Source: Pseudoalteromonas espejiana DSM 9414 (lineage in GTDB: Bacteria > Pseudomonadota > Gammaproteobacteria > Enterobacterales > Alteromonadaceae). From it: 64,000 nucleotides of DNA. A program made the translations under genes and the position numbers. Each line of letters begins with the position of its first letter. Position 1 is the first letter of the stretch. A model generated the notes under the pieces. The model had not been told where the DNA came from and ran no database searches. It worked only from the letters and a program-made list of their open reading frames with translations. Positions 1 through 9,482 of this stretch are shown here, in pieces. The DNA is taken from contig NZ_CP011029.1 in the NCBI RefSeq assembly GCF_002221525.1, positions 496,001 to 560,000 of the forward strand, in the 5' to 3' direction.

Positions 1-64
1 GTAAATGCTCAATATAGGCTTTTGCTATTGCACTACTTGCGCCAAATAAAACAATCGTTTTCAT
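1..64 (-). CDS. Short-chain dehydrogenase, N-terminal fragment (partial)
   Basis: Only the first 21 codons lie in the window; the gene runs off the left edge. The reading begins MKTIVLFGASSAIAKAYIEH, a beta strand followed by a glycine-containing turn (GASSAIA) typical of the Rossmann NAD(P)-binding start of the SDR family. Its ATG overlaps the stop of the DCC-family gene just upstream (ATGA arrangement), so the two are probably translationally coupled. Substrate cannot be judged from this fragment. Confidence 0.6.
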   Translation of the reverse strand, partial: MKTIVLFGASSAIAKAYIEHL

Positions 65-459
65 TTAACACCTCTGGTTTTAATACTACATTGGCCATTT
101 GAACATTTGGTATTTGGCATTAAAAAGCGGCTAATTGAGTGCCTATACTTTGCAAAAAACAAGTATCCGCAGTCAGCGAAGAAACTAATTATTGGCAAGC
201 GAAAAATTTTCAACCAGCGATGCTTACCTACAATTTTCCATGCTTGGTATGTAACATCTAAGCCGTATATCATTTCACCAGTGTGTGTTTGCGCTTGTAA
301 ATAAGTCATTGCTTTATCTTTATCAATATATGAATAGCGCTCACTAAAATCGGCGGCGTTAAGATCTTCAAGCTTAATTTTATTTTTAGTGTCTGATTGC
401 TTTAGCTGCGCCATTTCGGTGCTACAAAGGGGGCAGTTACCATCATAAAAAATGATCAT
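61..459 (-). CDS. DCC (DUF393) thiol-disulfide oxidoreductase-like protein
   Basis: A 132-residue protein opening with MIIFYDGNCPLC, the DxxCPLC signature that names the DCC (DUF393, YuxK-like) family. The CxxC-like motif at residues 9-12 suggests thioredoxin-like redox chemistry, but no substrate is established for the family. The length is normal and the protein has no signal peptide, so it is probably cytoplasmic. The stop overlaps the start of the downstream SDR gene by four bases, which indicates an operon. It is divergent from ppc. Confidence 0.82.
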   Translation of the reverse strand: MIIFYDGNCPLCSTEMAQLKQSDTKNKIKLEDLNAADFSERYSYIDKDKAMTYLQAQTHTGEMIYGLDVTYQAWKIVGKHRWLKIFRLPIISFFADCGYLFFAKYRHSISRFLMPNTKCSNGQCSIKTRGVK

Positions 460-579
460 AAAATTGGTTAGCGTTTATTTTTCATATACTTTTTTACGAC
501 AAAGCATTGCAAATGGATCTATTAAATATTGCTTCATAATGATATTAATAGCACTCCACGAAACAAAGGAGACTGAGAA

Positions 580-3225
580 ATGAGTGAACAATATGCCGCC
601 TTGCGAGGTAATGTAAATTTACTAGGGCAATTATTAGGGCAAACAATTAAAGATGCCCAAGGCCAAGCGATTTTAGATAAAGTAGAAGAAATTCGAGCTT
701 TATCAAAGTCATCTCGCAGTGGTAACGAAGACGACCGTCAAGCATTAATAGAAGTATTACATGCGCTTAGTGACGAAGAGCTTTTACCGGTTGCCCGTTC
801 ATTTAATCATTTTTTAAATTTAGCTAATGTAGCAGAGCAGTTCCACACTGTTTCGCGTTTTAATGATGTTGGCTTTTGCCAACTAAACCCTCTCACTCAA
901 ACATTAAAAACGTTAACTGCAAAAGCAAAAGAAGGCCAATTAGACAGTAATCATCTGGCCGAAACACTCTCAAAACTCCACATAAACTTAGTATTAACTG
1001 CTCACCCAACCGAGGTGACGCGCCGCACAATGATCAACAAACAGGTTGAACTCAGTGAATGTTTAGCATCACTTGAACGCAAAGATAATTTAGAGCAAGA
1101 ACGCACTGCTATTTTAAACCGTATTGCACAGCTTATTAGCCAAGCGTGGCACACAGACGACATTCGTCGTTCGCGTCCTACGCCTATTGATGAAGCTAAA
1201 TGGGGCTATGCAGTTATTGAAAATAGCTTGTGGCATGCTGTGCCGCGTTTTTTACGTGAGTTTTCAGATCAAGTAAAAGAGCATTTAAGTTTAGAATTAC
1301 CAATCGATTACAGCCCCATAGAGTTTACCTCTTGGATGGGGGGAGACCGCGACGGTAACCCGTTTGTGACCGCGCAAGTGACTTCTGAAGTACTTGATCA
1401 CGGTCGTTGGATGGCGCTTAATTTATATATTCAAGACTTAAAAACATTGTGCGCTGAGCTTTCTATGTCTGATGCAAGCGATGAGCTTATTGAACTTGCA
1501 GGGCAAGAATTTGAACCATACCGTGCAGTAATTAAAAAGCTTAAAACGCAAGTTGCTGAAACTGTGGCTCATTTAGGCGCTAAAATTAAAAATAAGCGCA
1601 GTGACTCACAAGATTTAATTACTGATATTAATCAAATTAAACACCCAATAGAAGTGTGTTACCGCTCGTTATTAAAGTGCAACATGAAAGTAGTTGCTGA
1701 TGGCTTATTACTTGATTTACTGCACCGTATTAATAGCTTTGGCCTGCGTTTAGCTAAATTAGATGTACGCCAAGATTCTGATCGTCACAGCGATGTGTTT
1801 TCAGAGCTAACACGCCACTTAGGCTTAGGTGATTACAACCAGTGGCAAGAGCAAGACAAGCAAGCATTTTTGCTTACTGAGCTTAATTCTCGTCGCCCGC
1901 TCATCCCTAAAAATTGGCAACCAAGCCCAGAGGTGCAAGAAGTACTCGACACCTTCGATGTAATTGCAAAGCAAGATGAAAAAACATTTGGCTTATACAT
2001 CATTTCAATGGCGCGTACTGCCTCAGATATTTTAGCGGTACAGCTACTGTTAAAAGAAAGTGGTTGTCAGTTTGATTTACCCGTTGCGCCATTATTTGAA
2101 ACACTTGACGATTTAAATGCGGGTAGCGATGTAATTACTACACTGCTTGATAACGTGTGGTATCGCGGGCACATTAAAAACACGCAAAATGTAATGATTG
2201 GTTATTCTGATTCTGCCAAAGATGCAGGCATGATGGCTGCAGGTTGGGCGCAGTACGAAGCAATGGATAAATTAGTACAGCTTGCCGATGAACGTGGCAT
2301 TGAGCTTGTTTTATTTCACGGCCGTGGCGGTACAGTTGGGCGTGGCGGGGCACCTGCTGCTCAAGCGCTACATTCACAACCACCAGGTTCTTTAAAAGGC
2401 GGCTTACGTGTAACTGAGCAGGGCGAAATGATCCGCTTTAAGTTTGGTTTACCAGATGTTGCACTGCAAAGCTTAAATATTTACGCAGGTGCAGTACTGC
2501 AAAGTAACTTATTACCACCACCGGAGCCAAAACCGCAGTGGCGTGAAGTAATGAAGTTAATAACTGAAGAGTCGTGTGAGCATTACCGTAATGTAGTTCG
2601 TCATGATGAAAACTTTGTACCTTACTTTAGAATGGCTACCCCAGAGCTTGAGCTGTCTAAATTACCATTAGGCTCACGCCCTGCTAAGCGTAATCCAAAT
2701 GGTGGCGTAGAAAGTTTACGTGCCATTCCGTGGATTTTTGCATGGAGTCAAAACCGTTTAATGCTGCCTGCATGGCTAGGTGCATTAACAGGCTTAAAAG
2801 CAGCGCTTGATAAGTATGGACTTGAAACGCTACATGAAATGAGCCTGCAATGGCCGTTCTTCAGAGCGCGCCTAGAAATGCTAGAAATGGTATTTAGTAA
2901 AGCCGACAGCTGGTTAAGTGAGCATTACGATAACGCGCTGGTGGAGGATATGTACAAACCACTGGGTGTGTCACTGCGTAAAGAGCTTGAAGAAGCGATT
3001 AGCCTTGTTCAGTCACTCAGCCCGCAAAAAAGCTTATTAGCGGACCAACCATGGATCAAAGAGTCTATTGGACTTCGTAATCCGTACACTGATCCGCTTA
3101 ATGTACTGCAAGTTGAGCTACTACGACGTGCACGTTCAAGCGAAATGGGCAGCGAAGGCGACATTGATAATGCATTAATGATCACCATGACAGGTATTGC
3201 GGCAGGTATGCGCAATACAGGTTAA
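580..3225 (+). CDS. ppc: Phosphoenolpyruvate carboxylase
   Basis: An 881-residue cytoplasmic enzyme that carboxylates PEP to oxaloacetate, the anaplerotic supply to the TCA cycle. The catalytic histidine lies in [11 protein letters not shown] (H142). The lysine/arginine region appears as [14 protein letters not shown] and the flexible glycine loop as [12 protein letters not shown]. The C-terminus ends AAGMRNTG, the invariant PEPC end that enters the active site. Length is that of the E. coli enzyme (883). The ATG follows a strong ribosome site, AAAGGAG. The gene is monocistronic: a terminator hairpin follows, and the upstream neighbour is divergent. Confidence 0.97.
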   Translation: MSEQYAALRGNVNLLGQLLGQTIKDAQGQAILDKVEEIRALSKSSRSGNEDDRQALIEVLHALSDEELLPVARSFNHFLNLANVAEQFHTVSRFNDVGFCQLNPLTQTLKTLTAKAKEGQLDSNHLAETLSKLHINLVLTAHPTEVTRRTMINKQVELSECLASLERKDNLEQERTAILNRIAQLISQAWHTDDIRRSRPTPIDEAKWGYAVIENSLWHAVPRFLREFSDQVKEHLSLELPIDYSPIEFTSWMGGDRDGNPFVTAQVTSEVLDHGRWMALNLYIQDLKTLCAELSMSDASDELIELAGQEFEPYRAVIKKLKTQVAETVAHLGAKIKNKRSDSQDLITDINQIKHPIEVCYRSLLKCNMKVVADGLLLDLLHRINSFGLRLAKLDVRQDSDRHSDVFSELTRHLGLGDYNQWQEQDKQAFLLTELNSRRPLIPKNWQPSPEVQEVLDTFDVIAKQDEKTFGLYIISMARTASDILAVQLLLKESGCQFDLPVAPLFETLDDLNAGSDVITTLLDNVWYRGHIKNTQNVMIGYSDSAKDAGMMAAGWAQYEAMDKLVQLADERGIELVLFHGRGGTVGRGGAPAAQALHSQPPGSLKGGLRVTEQGEMIRFKFGLPDVALQSLNIYAGAVLQSNLLPPPEPKPQWREVMKLITEESCEHYRNVVRHDENFVPYFRMATPELELSKLPLGSRPAKRNPNGGVESLRAIPWIFAWSQNRLMLPAWLGALTGLKAALDKYGLETLHEMSLQWPFFRARLEMLEMVFSKADSWLSEHYDNALVEDMYKPLGVSLRKELEEAISLVQSLSPQKSLLADQPWIKESIGLRNPYTDPLNVLQVELLRRARSSEMGSEGDIDNALMITMTGIAAGMRNTG

Positions 3226-3282
3226 TTACGTGACTTTATTATAGTGATAGTGAATCACTAATTTAATGTAAACGTTATTTTA

Positions 3283-3312
3283 AAAGGGAACACGGTGTGT
3301 TCCTTTTTTTGC
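3283..3312 (+). terminator. Rho-independent terminator of ppc
   Basis: An AAAGG(G)AACAC / GTGTTCCTTT stem with a one-base bulge is followed by a run of T, about 60 bases after the ppc stop. Confidence 0.7.
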
Positions 3313-3323
3313 GTTTAATGACA

Positions 3324-3637
3324 TAGGGCCTGTTTATCTTTCGAGGTTAAATTTGCAGCAGTGTGTTTGGTATTTAGGCAAGGCAGAGTCTATGTAGTGT
3401 GGTTATTCCCCATAAATAGGCGATAACGCAGTATAAATACCAAACACGCGCTGCCTGAAGGTTCGTCCTAGGGACGATTAACTCTTTGTTGCCTACATGG
3501 ATGTAGGTAAGGGGCGAGAGCAGGACGCGGAAGCTTTGCTCGGTTTTTACTTAGCCCACTAGGTTACAAACCTCGCGCCACGATTAAATCGTCCCTAGTT
3601 AGAACAAATTTTAATCCTGAAAGGTCAACAGGCCCTA
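3324..3637. repeat. MITE-like palindromic repeat element (about 314 bp)
   Basis: The stretch between ppc and cdd is bounded by inverted ends, AGGGCCTGTTTATCTTTC at 3325-3342 and GAAAGGTCAACAGGCCCT at 3619-3636, matching at 16 of 18 positions. Inside are a perfect 14-bp inverted repeat (GTGTTTGGTATTTA at 3363-3376 against 3434-3447), a 12-bp pair around CTAGGGACGATT (3469-3480 and 3587-3598), and a small hairpin CTACATGGATGTAG at 3493-3506. There is no credible ORF. The terminal inverted repeats, small size and lack of coding capacity fit a nonautonomous mobile element or a structured intergenic repeat. Only one full copy is in this window. Confidence 0.7.
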
Positions 3638-3693
3638 GCAATTTGGGCCTTAACCTTTTAAACTACTTAGCCATTGAATAATTATAATATGTT

Positions 3694-4626
3694 ATGGCTT
3701 CAGCAACTTTTACTGTGCAACAAGACACAGCCCTTACAAATTCACATATCTCTTTAAGCGTAGCGCAAACTCAAGCTTTACGCGGTCAGTTAAAAACCCA
3801 ACGCGGCATTTTAAATTCTAATAATATAAAACAACTATGTGCGCAATTTAATGTATCCGATGATGCGTTATTACAAGGTTTGGTACCGCTTGCCTCTGAA
3901 TTTTCAGTGGCTCCCGTTTCACACTTTCATGTAGGTGCAATTGTTAAAGCGCTTGATGAGCAAGGCGATGTAAATTTTTATTTTGGTGCTAATGTAGAGT
4001 TTGACCATCAAGCACTTAGCCTCGTGGTACATGCTGAGCAGTCGGCTATTAATAATGCTTGGCTAAACGGCGCTAAAAAAATAGTCAAAATAGCAATTAG
4101 TGATGCACCATGCGGCTATTGTAGGCAGTTTATGAATGAGCTGGCCGATGCCAAAGAATTTGATATTTTACTGCCAGAGAAGCATTTTAAACTCGCTGAT
4201 TTACTACCACATTCATTTGGGCCTACCGATTTAGGTAACGAATTTAGTTTGTTTAATCCAAAGCCTCATCAACAAGCGTTTGCTAATACTGAGCTTGATG
4301 ACAAATTAGCAGCCATGGCGCTAAATGCGTATGTACCCTATAGCCAAAATTTTAGTGCTGTTAAAATTAGTACTTTTGACGATGGTGATTTTTACGGCAG
4401 TTACGCAGAAAATGCAGCTTATAGCCCAAGCCTTTCACCACTGCAAAGTGCGCTTAGTCAGCTGTTTTTAGCGGGGCTTAGCTTTAATGGTAATACGGTA
4501 CAAGCAATTACCCTTTTAGAAACACAAGGTCATGAAAATCAAGGTGGTGTGGCACGTGCCGTACTCGCAAGCTTTGACAACCTACCTGAAATAGAAGTGA
4601 TAAGCGCAGAGCTAAGGTTAAGCTAA
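3694..4626 (+). CDS. cdd: Cytidine deaminase
   Basis: A 310-residue enzyme of the long, dimeric E. coli type, in which a catalytic and a vestigial deaminase domain are joined. It hydrolyses cytidine or deoxycytidine to (deoxy)uridine plus ammonia in pyrimidine salvage. The zinc and catalytic residues are visible as H113-A-E115 and the PCGYC pair C140/C143, followed by RQFMNEL. The second domain retains YSQNFSAV and [11 protein letters not shown] but no zinc site, as in E. coli. It converges on udp, whose product uses the uridine made here; a shared palindromic terminator lies between them. Confidence 0.95.
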   Translation: MASATFTVQQDTALTNSHISLSVAQTQALRGQLKTQRGILNSNNIKQLCAQFNVSDDALLQGLVPLASEFSVAPVSHFHVGAIVKALDEQGDVNFYFGANVEFDHQALSLVVHAEQSAINNAWLNGAKKIVKIAISDAPCGYCRQFMNELADAKEFDILLPEKHFKLADLLPHSFGPTDLGNEFSLFNPKPHQQAFANTELDDKLAAMALNAYVPYSQNFSAVKISTFDDGDFYGSYAENAAYSPSLSPLQSALSQLFLAGLSFNGNTVQAITLLETQGHENQGGVARAVLASFDNLPEIEVISAELRLS

Positions 4627-4632
4627 AAACAA

Positions 4633-4658
4633 TAAAGCACAGCAATTGCTGTGCTTTA
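4633..4658. terminator. Bidirectional terminator between cdd and udp
   Basis: A perfect 26-bp palindrome built from AAAGCACAGC and its complement, with A/T runs outside both arms. It sits between the convergent stops of cdd and udp and can serve both strands. Confidence 0.85.
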
Positions 4659-4686
4659 TACGTTTAATTAAAGTGCTAAGAAGGGA

Positions 4687-5442
4687 TTAGCCTAATAGTA
4701 CTTTTGCAGCTTCTAATACCACTGCTACAGATTTTTTCTCGATTTCACCGTGGTCAACATTTGGAATTTCTTGACGAGTACGGTTTACCAGCACACCGGC
4801 AACACACGCAGCTTTAAGGCCAAGGGCTGCACACATTGTAAATAATGTCGCCGACTCCATTTCGTAGTTCATCACGCCTAGGTTTTGCCATTCTTCACAG
4901 CTACCTTGTAACGACTTTGGTACGTAGCCCGAGTGCGTATCGTAACGCTCTTGGCCTGGGTAGAACGTATCGCTCGATGCAGTAATACCAATATGAAAAT
5001 CAATATCTAGGTTTTTACATGCTTGCACCATAGCTTGTGTAGCAAAAAAGTCAGACACAGCAGGGTAGCTAAGCGGTGCAAAGTGCTGGCTTGCGCCATC
5101 TAAACGCACTGATGCTTGGCTAACTAAAATATCACCTTCGTTAATATGTGGCTGAATAGCACCTGTAGTACCAATACGTAAAAAAGTACGAACACCAAGT
5201 TGCGCTAACTCTTCTACTGCAATTGATGTAGATGGGCCGCCAATACCGGTTGAACAAATCACTACAGAGTGACCATTCATCTGGCCTAAATAAACATGAA
5301 ACTCACGTGTTTGAGCTAGGCAGGTTGGGTTATCTAGGAATTGCGAAATGCGTGCTGCACGATCTGGGTCACCCGGTACAATGGCAAGCTGCGCCCCTTT
5401 TAAATCGTCAATGCATAATCCTAAGTGAAATACCTTTTCCAT
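4687..5442 (-). CDS. udp: Uridine phosphorylase
   Basis: A 251-residue cytoplasmic enzyme of the hexameric nucleoside phosphorylase family. It splits uridine with phosphate to uracil and ribose-1-phosphate. Family motifs are clear: AIVPGDPDR near the N-terminus, [45 protein letters not shown], and [13 protein letters not shown] near the ribose site. It is near-colinear with E. coli Udp over its whole length. It is monocistronic, starting at a divergent 435-bp intergenic region. Together with cdd it forms a pyrimidine nucleoside salvage pair. Confidence 0.96.
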   Translation of the reverse strand: MEKVFHLGLCIDDLKGAQLAIVPGDPDRAARISQFLDNPTCLAQTREFHVYLGQMNGHSVVICSTGIGGPSTSIAVEELAQLGVRTFLRIGTTGAIQPHINEGDILVSQASVRLDGASQHFAPLSYPAVSDFFATQAMVQACKNLDIDFHIGITASSDTFYPGQERYDTHSGYVPKSLQGSCEEWQNLGVMNYEMESATLFTMCAALGLKAACVAGVLVNRTRQEIPNVDHGEIEKKSVAVVLEAAKVLLG

Positions 5443-5877
5443 AACTAAGCCTTTTATAAAAATTTGTTGTCAATCTAGCATCATTACGACAAATGTAAAT
5501 GATGTACAGGACGTATGTCCGTTGTTGAAAAATACTGATAAATGCTAGGTTTATTCATCAACACTGAATATTAAATCATACGCGCAAAATCTGTTTAAAA
5601 TCGGGTGGTTGACTTGTTAATTCATACCCTATATGTATTTGCTATGGTGATAATTTAAGTTTATCAATAAGTGGTTTTTATTAGCTTTAATTAATGTTTA
5701 TCAATGTGTTACGAGCTGTTTGTTAGTTTATATGTAGCTTGTGCTACAGCAGCGCCTAAAATAGTAAGCCGATTAAGTAAACAAGAAAAAAGTTATTTGC
5801 AAATACTCAATCTTTTTTAGTTTTTGCATAACTAATCAAAATCACGTGAATAAGAATACACAAGTATAGGATTTATT
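5443..5877. other. Intergenic region between udp and the ureohydrolase gene
   Basis: A 435-bp AT-rich divergent promoter region. A 7-bp inverted repeat (CATCATT at 5479-5485, AATGATG at 5498-5504) lies just upstream of udp and could be a regulator site. No ORF, RNA gene or repeat element is apparent in the rest. Confidence 0.5.
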
Positions 5878-6987
5878 ATGAGCACACAATTTGACGCGTT
5901 TAAACGAAAAGTAGAACACTGCTTATGCGCACCTGGCGATGGCGTATTTACAGTAAATACCGCAAAAGAGCGCAAAGCGGCCTTACGTAATAAATTGTAT
6001 GGGCAAAGTGAAAACGTAGACACGCTTTGGCGCGACTCTTTAACTGAGCTACCAAACTCGCCACACAAAGCGGTTATGCTGGGCATTAGCTCAGATTGTG
6101 GTGGTGGTATTTTACGTGGCGCAAACTGGGGGCCATTGTTTGTGCGCTCTGCGCTGATAGATCAACAACCGCAGTGTCACTCATTCGATTTAGGCGATGT
6201 ACGGGTAATACCTCACTTATTGCACGATAAATACTTAAACGATGCAACCATTTCTAATTGTCAAAAAGCCCTTTACGGTGATGAAAATGATGATTATTAC
6301 GTAAGCCCGCTTTCAATTACTGAAGACGTGTGCGATAGCTTTTATGCAACGTTTAAAGACAAGGGTATTTTTGGTATAGGTGGCGATCATTCAATTAGCT
6401 ACCCGCTAACTAAAGCGTACTTAAAAGCAAAGCGTGAGCAAGGTAAGCGTACTGCCATTATTCACTTTGATGCGCACACAGATTTATTAGTAGAGCGTTT
6501 AGGTATAGATTTATGCTTTGGTTCGTGGTGTACACATATTTTAGAATTTTTACCGGCGCCGCATCATTTAATTCAATTTGGTATACGTTCAAGCGGTAAA
6601 CCAAAAGCGCATTGGGAAAGCACCTTTGGTGTTAAACAGCATTGGGCTGCTGAAATAATAGAACGTGGTGCTAAAGCGGTTGCTGCCGAAACCATTGGAC
6701 AGTTAAAAGCTGATAAGGTAGATGAAGTGTATGTAAGCTTTGATATAGATGCGCTAGATGCCGAATTTGCATCAGCAACGGGCACGCCAGAAGATAACGG
6801 TTTAACCCCACAGCACGCACTTGATATTTTATCGGCTATTGCTGATGAGTTTCCTATTACCGGCGCGGATATGATGGAAATAGCCCCATTTACCGACAGC
6901 TCTTTAGTAGGTCAATCAAGTTCAGAAACAACGCTACGTGAGGGCGCTAAAATTTCTGCATTTTTAATTGGCGCAATGAACAAATAG
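5878..6987 (+). CDS. Arginase/agmatinase-family ureohydrolase
   Basis: A 369-residue metal-dependent hydrolase of the ureohydrolase fold. All six dimanganese ligands can be placed: H171 in GGDHSISYP, D198, H200 and D202 in HFDAHTDLL, and D289 and D291 in SFDIDALD, followed by TGTPE at 301-305. Such enzymes release urea or another amidine product from arginine, agmatine, guanidinobutyrate or similar substrates. The protein is longer than typical SpeB (about 306), with an N-terminal extension of about 60 residues, so the substrate is left open. There is no speA or amino-acid catabolic gene beside it. A terminator hairpin follows. Confidence 0.85.
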   Translation: MSTQFDAFKRKVEHCLCAPGDGVFTVNTAKERKAALRNKLYGQSENVDTLWRDSLTELPNSPHKAVMLGISSDCGGGILRGANWGPLFVRSALIDQQPQCHSFDLGDVRVIPHLLHDKYLNDATISNCQKALYGDENDDYYVSPLSITEDVCDSFYATFKDKGIFGIGGDHSISYPLTKAYLKAKREQGKRTAIIHFDAHTDLLVERLGIDLCFGSWCTHILEFLPAPHHLIQFGIRSSGKPKAHWESTFGVKQHWAAEIIERGAKAVAAETIGQLKADKVDEVYVSFDIDALDAEFASATGTPEDNGLTPQHALDILSAIADEFPITGADMMEIAPFTDSSLVGQSSSETTLREGAKISAFLIGAMNK

Positions 6988-7007
6988 TAAGTTAAAACTT
7001 AAAAAAT

Positions 7008-7040
7008 CTAGTCCTATCAGCGTATAGGGCTAGGTTTATT
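7008..7040 (+). terminator. Terminator after the ureohydrolase gene
   Basis: The stem CTAGTCCTAT (7008-7017) pairs with ATAGGGCTAG (7024-7033) through one G-U pair, with a six-base loop and a T-rich tail. Confidence 0.65.
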
Positions 7041-7116
7041 AGGCTAAAAACTAGCGGTACGGTTACCCTCAACTATAGTTGGTTTATACCCATTCATAGT
7101 TTAAAGGCGTAATTAA

Positions 7117-7821
7117 ATGAAGTTGTATTTACTTATTCTGTGTTTTGCATGCATAAGGGTTAATGCAGCTGAAATTACTATTGTTACGGAGGTTTTTCCT
7201 GACTTTCAATATATTGATGAAAACGGACAATTAGCGGGTCGCTCGGTCGATAAAGTAAAAAGTGCACTTGATAACTCAGATATAAAATACACTATGCTGG
7301 CGCACAGCTGGGCGCTCTCTTATAACGCAGTATTAAGAGACACTAATACATGTATTTTTTCAATTGTAAGGTTACCTAAACGAGAAGATAAATTTAGTTG
7401 GGTTGCCGAACTTGAAAGTTTTGACTCTGCCATTTATGCGCTTAAATCACGTAATATTCGCTTAAAAACACTCAATGATGCAAAAGAATATAAAACGGCG
7501 GTGCTTCGCGATAACTTTAGTCATCATTACTTATTGGAGCGTGGTTTTAGCGAATCAAAAAACTTATTAATTATTGATAGCCTAGATAAAATAGACAAAC
7601 TCATAAGCACTCGCTACGATATTTTAGATTTTGTTATTTTAAGTAAAAAGCAATTTAAGTACCGCGCACAATTTGAGCCAAAACTGAAGCTACTCGAGCC
7701 CATCCTCAACCTTAACACTCAGCAATCTCCTTTGTATTTTGCCTGCAACGTCAATATGCCTCAAAGCCTGCAAGATCGTCTTTCAGCCGCGTTTGATGAA
7801 GCTAAAAAGCAAAAAAAATAA
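7117..7821 (+). CDS. Periplasmic solute-binding protein, family 3-like (orphan)
   Basis: A 234-residue secreted protein. The first 17 or so residues form a signal peptide (MKLYLLILCFACIRVNA). The mature start, AEITIVTEVFPDFQYIDENG, is the first lobe of a family-3 amino-acid-type binding protein (SBP_bac_3), followed by GRSVDKVKSAL. No permease or ATPase gene is adjacent, so it may act in sensing or be an unpaired binding protein rather than part of a transporter. The ligand cannot be deduced. It lies between two unrelated genes on the same strand. Confidence 0.7.
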   Translation: MKLYLLILCFACIRVNAAEITIVTEVFPDFQYIDENGQLAGRSVDKVKSALDNSDIKYTMLAHSWALSYNAVLRDTNTCIFSIVRLPKREDKFSWVAELESFDSAIYALKSRNIRLKTLNDAKEYKTAVLRDNFSHHYLLERGFSESKNLLIIDSLDKIDKLISTRYDILDFVILSKKQFKYRAQFEPKLKLLEPILNLNTQQSPLYFACNVNMPQSLQDRLSAAFDEAKKQKK

Positions 7822-7869
7822 TATAATTCAGTTACCTAAACGTATTTTATTAAATTCTATAAATATAAA

Positions 7870-7897
7870 TTGCCGCGCTTAAAAAACCGACTATAAT
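7870..7897 (+). promoter_or_regulatory. Probable sigma-70 promoter of the paeA-like gene
   Basis: TTGCCG (7870-7875) and a perfect TATAAT (7892-7897) are separated by 16 bases, 45 bases before the downstream ATG. Confidence 0.5.
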
Positions 7898-7941
7898 CAG
7901 CTGCTTTTTATTGAAAAAGCGCTAACTTTTTGGAGCGTTAA

Positions 7942-9228
7942 ATGGGTGATTTAATCGGGATTAGCTTGTTGATCTTGATCAGTGCGTTGTTTGCAATGTC
8001 GGAAATTGCAATAGCTGCATCGCGTAAAATTAAGCTGCGAGTAATGGCAGATGAAGGCAGCGATAATGCAGCGGCGGTATTAAAGCTACAAGAAAACCCT
8101 GGAGCATTTTTTGCGATGATACAAATAGCGCTTAATGCTATTGCCATTTTAGGCGGTATTGTGGGTGAGCAAGCGTTGTCGCCTTATGTTCAAAGTGTAC
8201 TGGTGATTTTTTATCAGGGTGAGCACGTAGAAAAAATTAGCTTTTTATTTTCATTTTTTACTATTACCTCATTGTTTATTTTGTTTGCCGATTTAATGCC
8301 AAAGCGTTTAGCGATGATCATGCCTGAGGCTGTAGCGGTAAGAGTGGTGACTATTATGCGCTGGGTTACGTTTGCGCTTACACCGCTGGTAATGTTTTTT
8401 AATGGTGTAACCAACTTTGTACTGCGTTTATTTAAAGTACCTGCTGAGCGTGAAGACATTGTAACAACAGAAGATATAGTTGCGATGATGGATGCTGGCG
8501 CAGAGTATGGCAGCTTACAGCAACAAGAATACGAGCTAATAGGTAACGTTTTTGATTTAGAAGCGCGGTTTTTATCAAGTGTAATGACACCACGCGACCA
8601 AATTGTATATTTTGATTTAAATGAAAGTAGCCACGATATAGCCACCAAAATTATAGATCACCCTCATAATCATTTTTTAGTGGTGTCGGGTAATTTAGAT
8701 AAATTACGCGGCTCGGTAGAGTCAAAAGATATACTACGCCAAGTGCTTAAAGGTGAGCCTGCCACGATTAAACAAGAGCTAGTTGAAGCCGATGTTTTTT
8801 ACTTGCCCGAAACACTAAGCCTATCTGAGGCGCTAAATGCATTTAAAAGTGCAGCTAAACCGTTTGCTGTAGTGGTAAACGAGTACGCGTTATTGGTTGG
8901 TATAGTGACCGTAAAAGATTTAATGAAAGGTTTTATGGGGGATTTAATTACGCACCAAGGTGATGAGCTTATTATTGCTCGCGATGAAAATTCATGGCTG
9001 GTAGATGGTTTAACGCCCATTTCTGATTTAGCTAAGGTTTTAGATATTGAAGAATTTCCTGATCAAATGCATTTTGAAACAGTAGCCGGTTTTTTAATTT
9101 ACACCATGAAACGGATTCCTAAACGCGCAGAACATTTAAGCTTTAATGGGTTTAAGTTTGAAGTAGTCGATGTTGAGGGGATAAGGGTAGAGCAATTACT
9201 GGTGTCACGGGTTAAAAACCCCCTTTAA
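7942..9228 (+). CDS. paeA: CNNM/CBS-domain membrane protein, PaeA (YtfL)-like polyamine exporter
   Basis: A 428-residue inner-membrane protein. The N-terminal half is a CNNM transmembrane domain (DUF21), with ISALFAMSEIAIAASRKIK and ENPGAFFAMIQIALNAIAIL. Two CBS domains follow (about 200-330), then a CorC/HlyC C-terminal domain ending EVVDVEGIRVEQLLVSR. The order and wording match E. coli YtfL/PaeA, which is reported to export cadaverine and putrescine and protect against polyamine stress. It stands alone, with its own promoter and terminator. The nearby ureohydrolase could make putrescine, but that link is only inferred. Confidence 0.82.
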   Translation: MGDLIGISLLILISALFAMSEIAIAASRKIKLRVMADEGSDNAAAVLKLQENPGAFFAMIQIALNAIAILGGIVGEQALSPYVQSVLVIFYQGEHVEKISFLFSFFTITSLFILFADLMPKRLAMIMPEAVAVRVVTIMRWVTFALTPLVMFFNGVTNFVLRLFKVPAEREDIVTTEDIVAMMDAGAEYGSLQQQEYELIGNVFDLEARFLSSVMTPRDQIVYFDLNESSHDIATKIIDHPHNHFLVVSGNLDKLRGSVESKDILRQVLKGEPATIKQELVEADVFYLPETLSLSEALNAFKSAAKPFAVVVNEYALLVGIVTVKDLMKGFMGDLITHQGDELIIARDENSWLVDGLTPISDLAKVLDIEEFPDQMHFETVAGFLIYTMKRIPKRAEHLSFNGFKFEVVDVEGIRVEQLLVSRVKNPL

Positions 9229-9237
9229 ACTATTATA

Positions 9238-9267
9238 AAAAAGCCAAGCCATACTTGGCTTTTTTAT
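9238..9267 (+). terminator. Terminator after the paeA-like gene
   Basis: An AAAAAGCCAAG / CTTGGCTTTTTT hairpin with a short loop, followed by T residues just after the stop. Confidence 0.85.
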
Positions 9268-9435
9268 TGCTTTGCATGTAATGATACAAATATGCAGTGT
9301 TTATTTTTCATACTTCCTTGTTTTTATTTTCACCTAGTTAACATTTTCTACAACCTAGTAATTAGGTTTAATTTTCAACTGTAAGTTAGTGTAAATTTAC
9401 GCCTTTTAAGATTTATAATCCTATTGAATTGCTTT

Positions 9436-9453
9436 AGAATGATCGTTCATTCT
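9436..9453. promoter_or_regulatory. TetR-type operator in front of the RND efflux operon
   Basis: The inverted repeat AGAATGA-TCGT-TCATTCT lies 30 bases before the ATG of the membrane fusion protein gene. It has the form of operators bound by AcrR/TetR-family repressors of RND pumps. A possible -10 element, TATAAT (9414-9419), places it at the start of transcription. The TetR gene at 15360 is the obvious candidate to bind it. Confidence 0.65.
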
Positions 9454-9482
9454 AGAGATAAATAGACTAAAAGGTATTTAAC

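Noticed and set aside
107..304. 65-codon plus-strand ORF
   Set aside because: It is antisense to the DCC-family gene, with no ribosome site or recognisable product.
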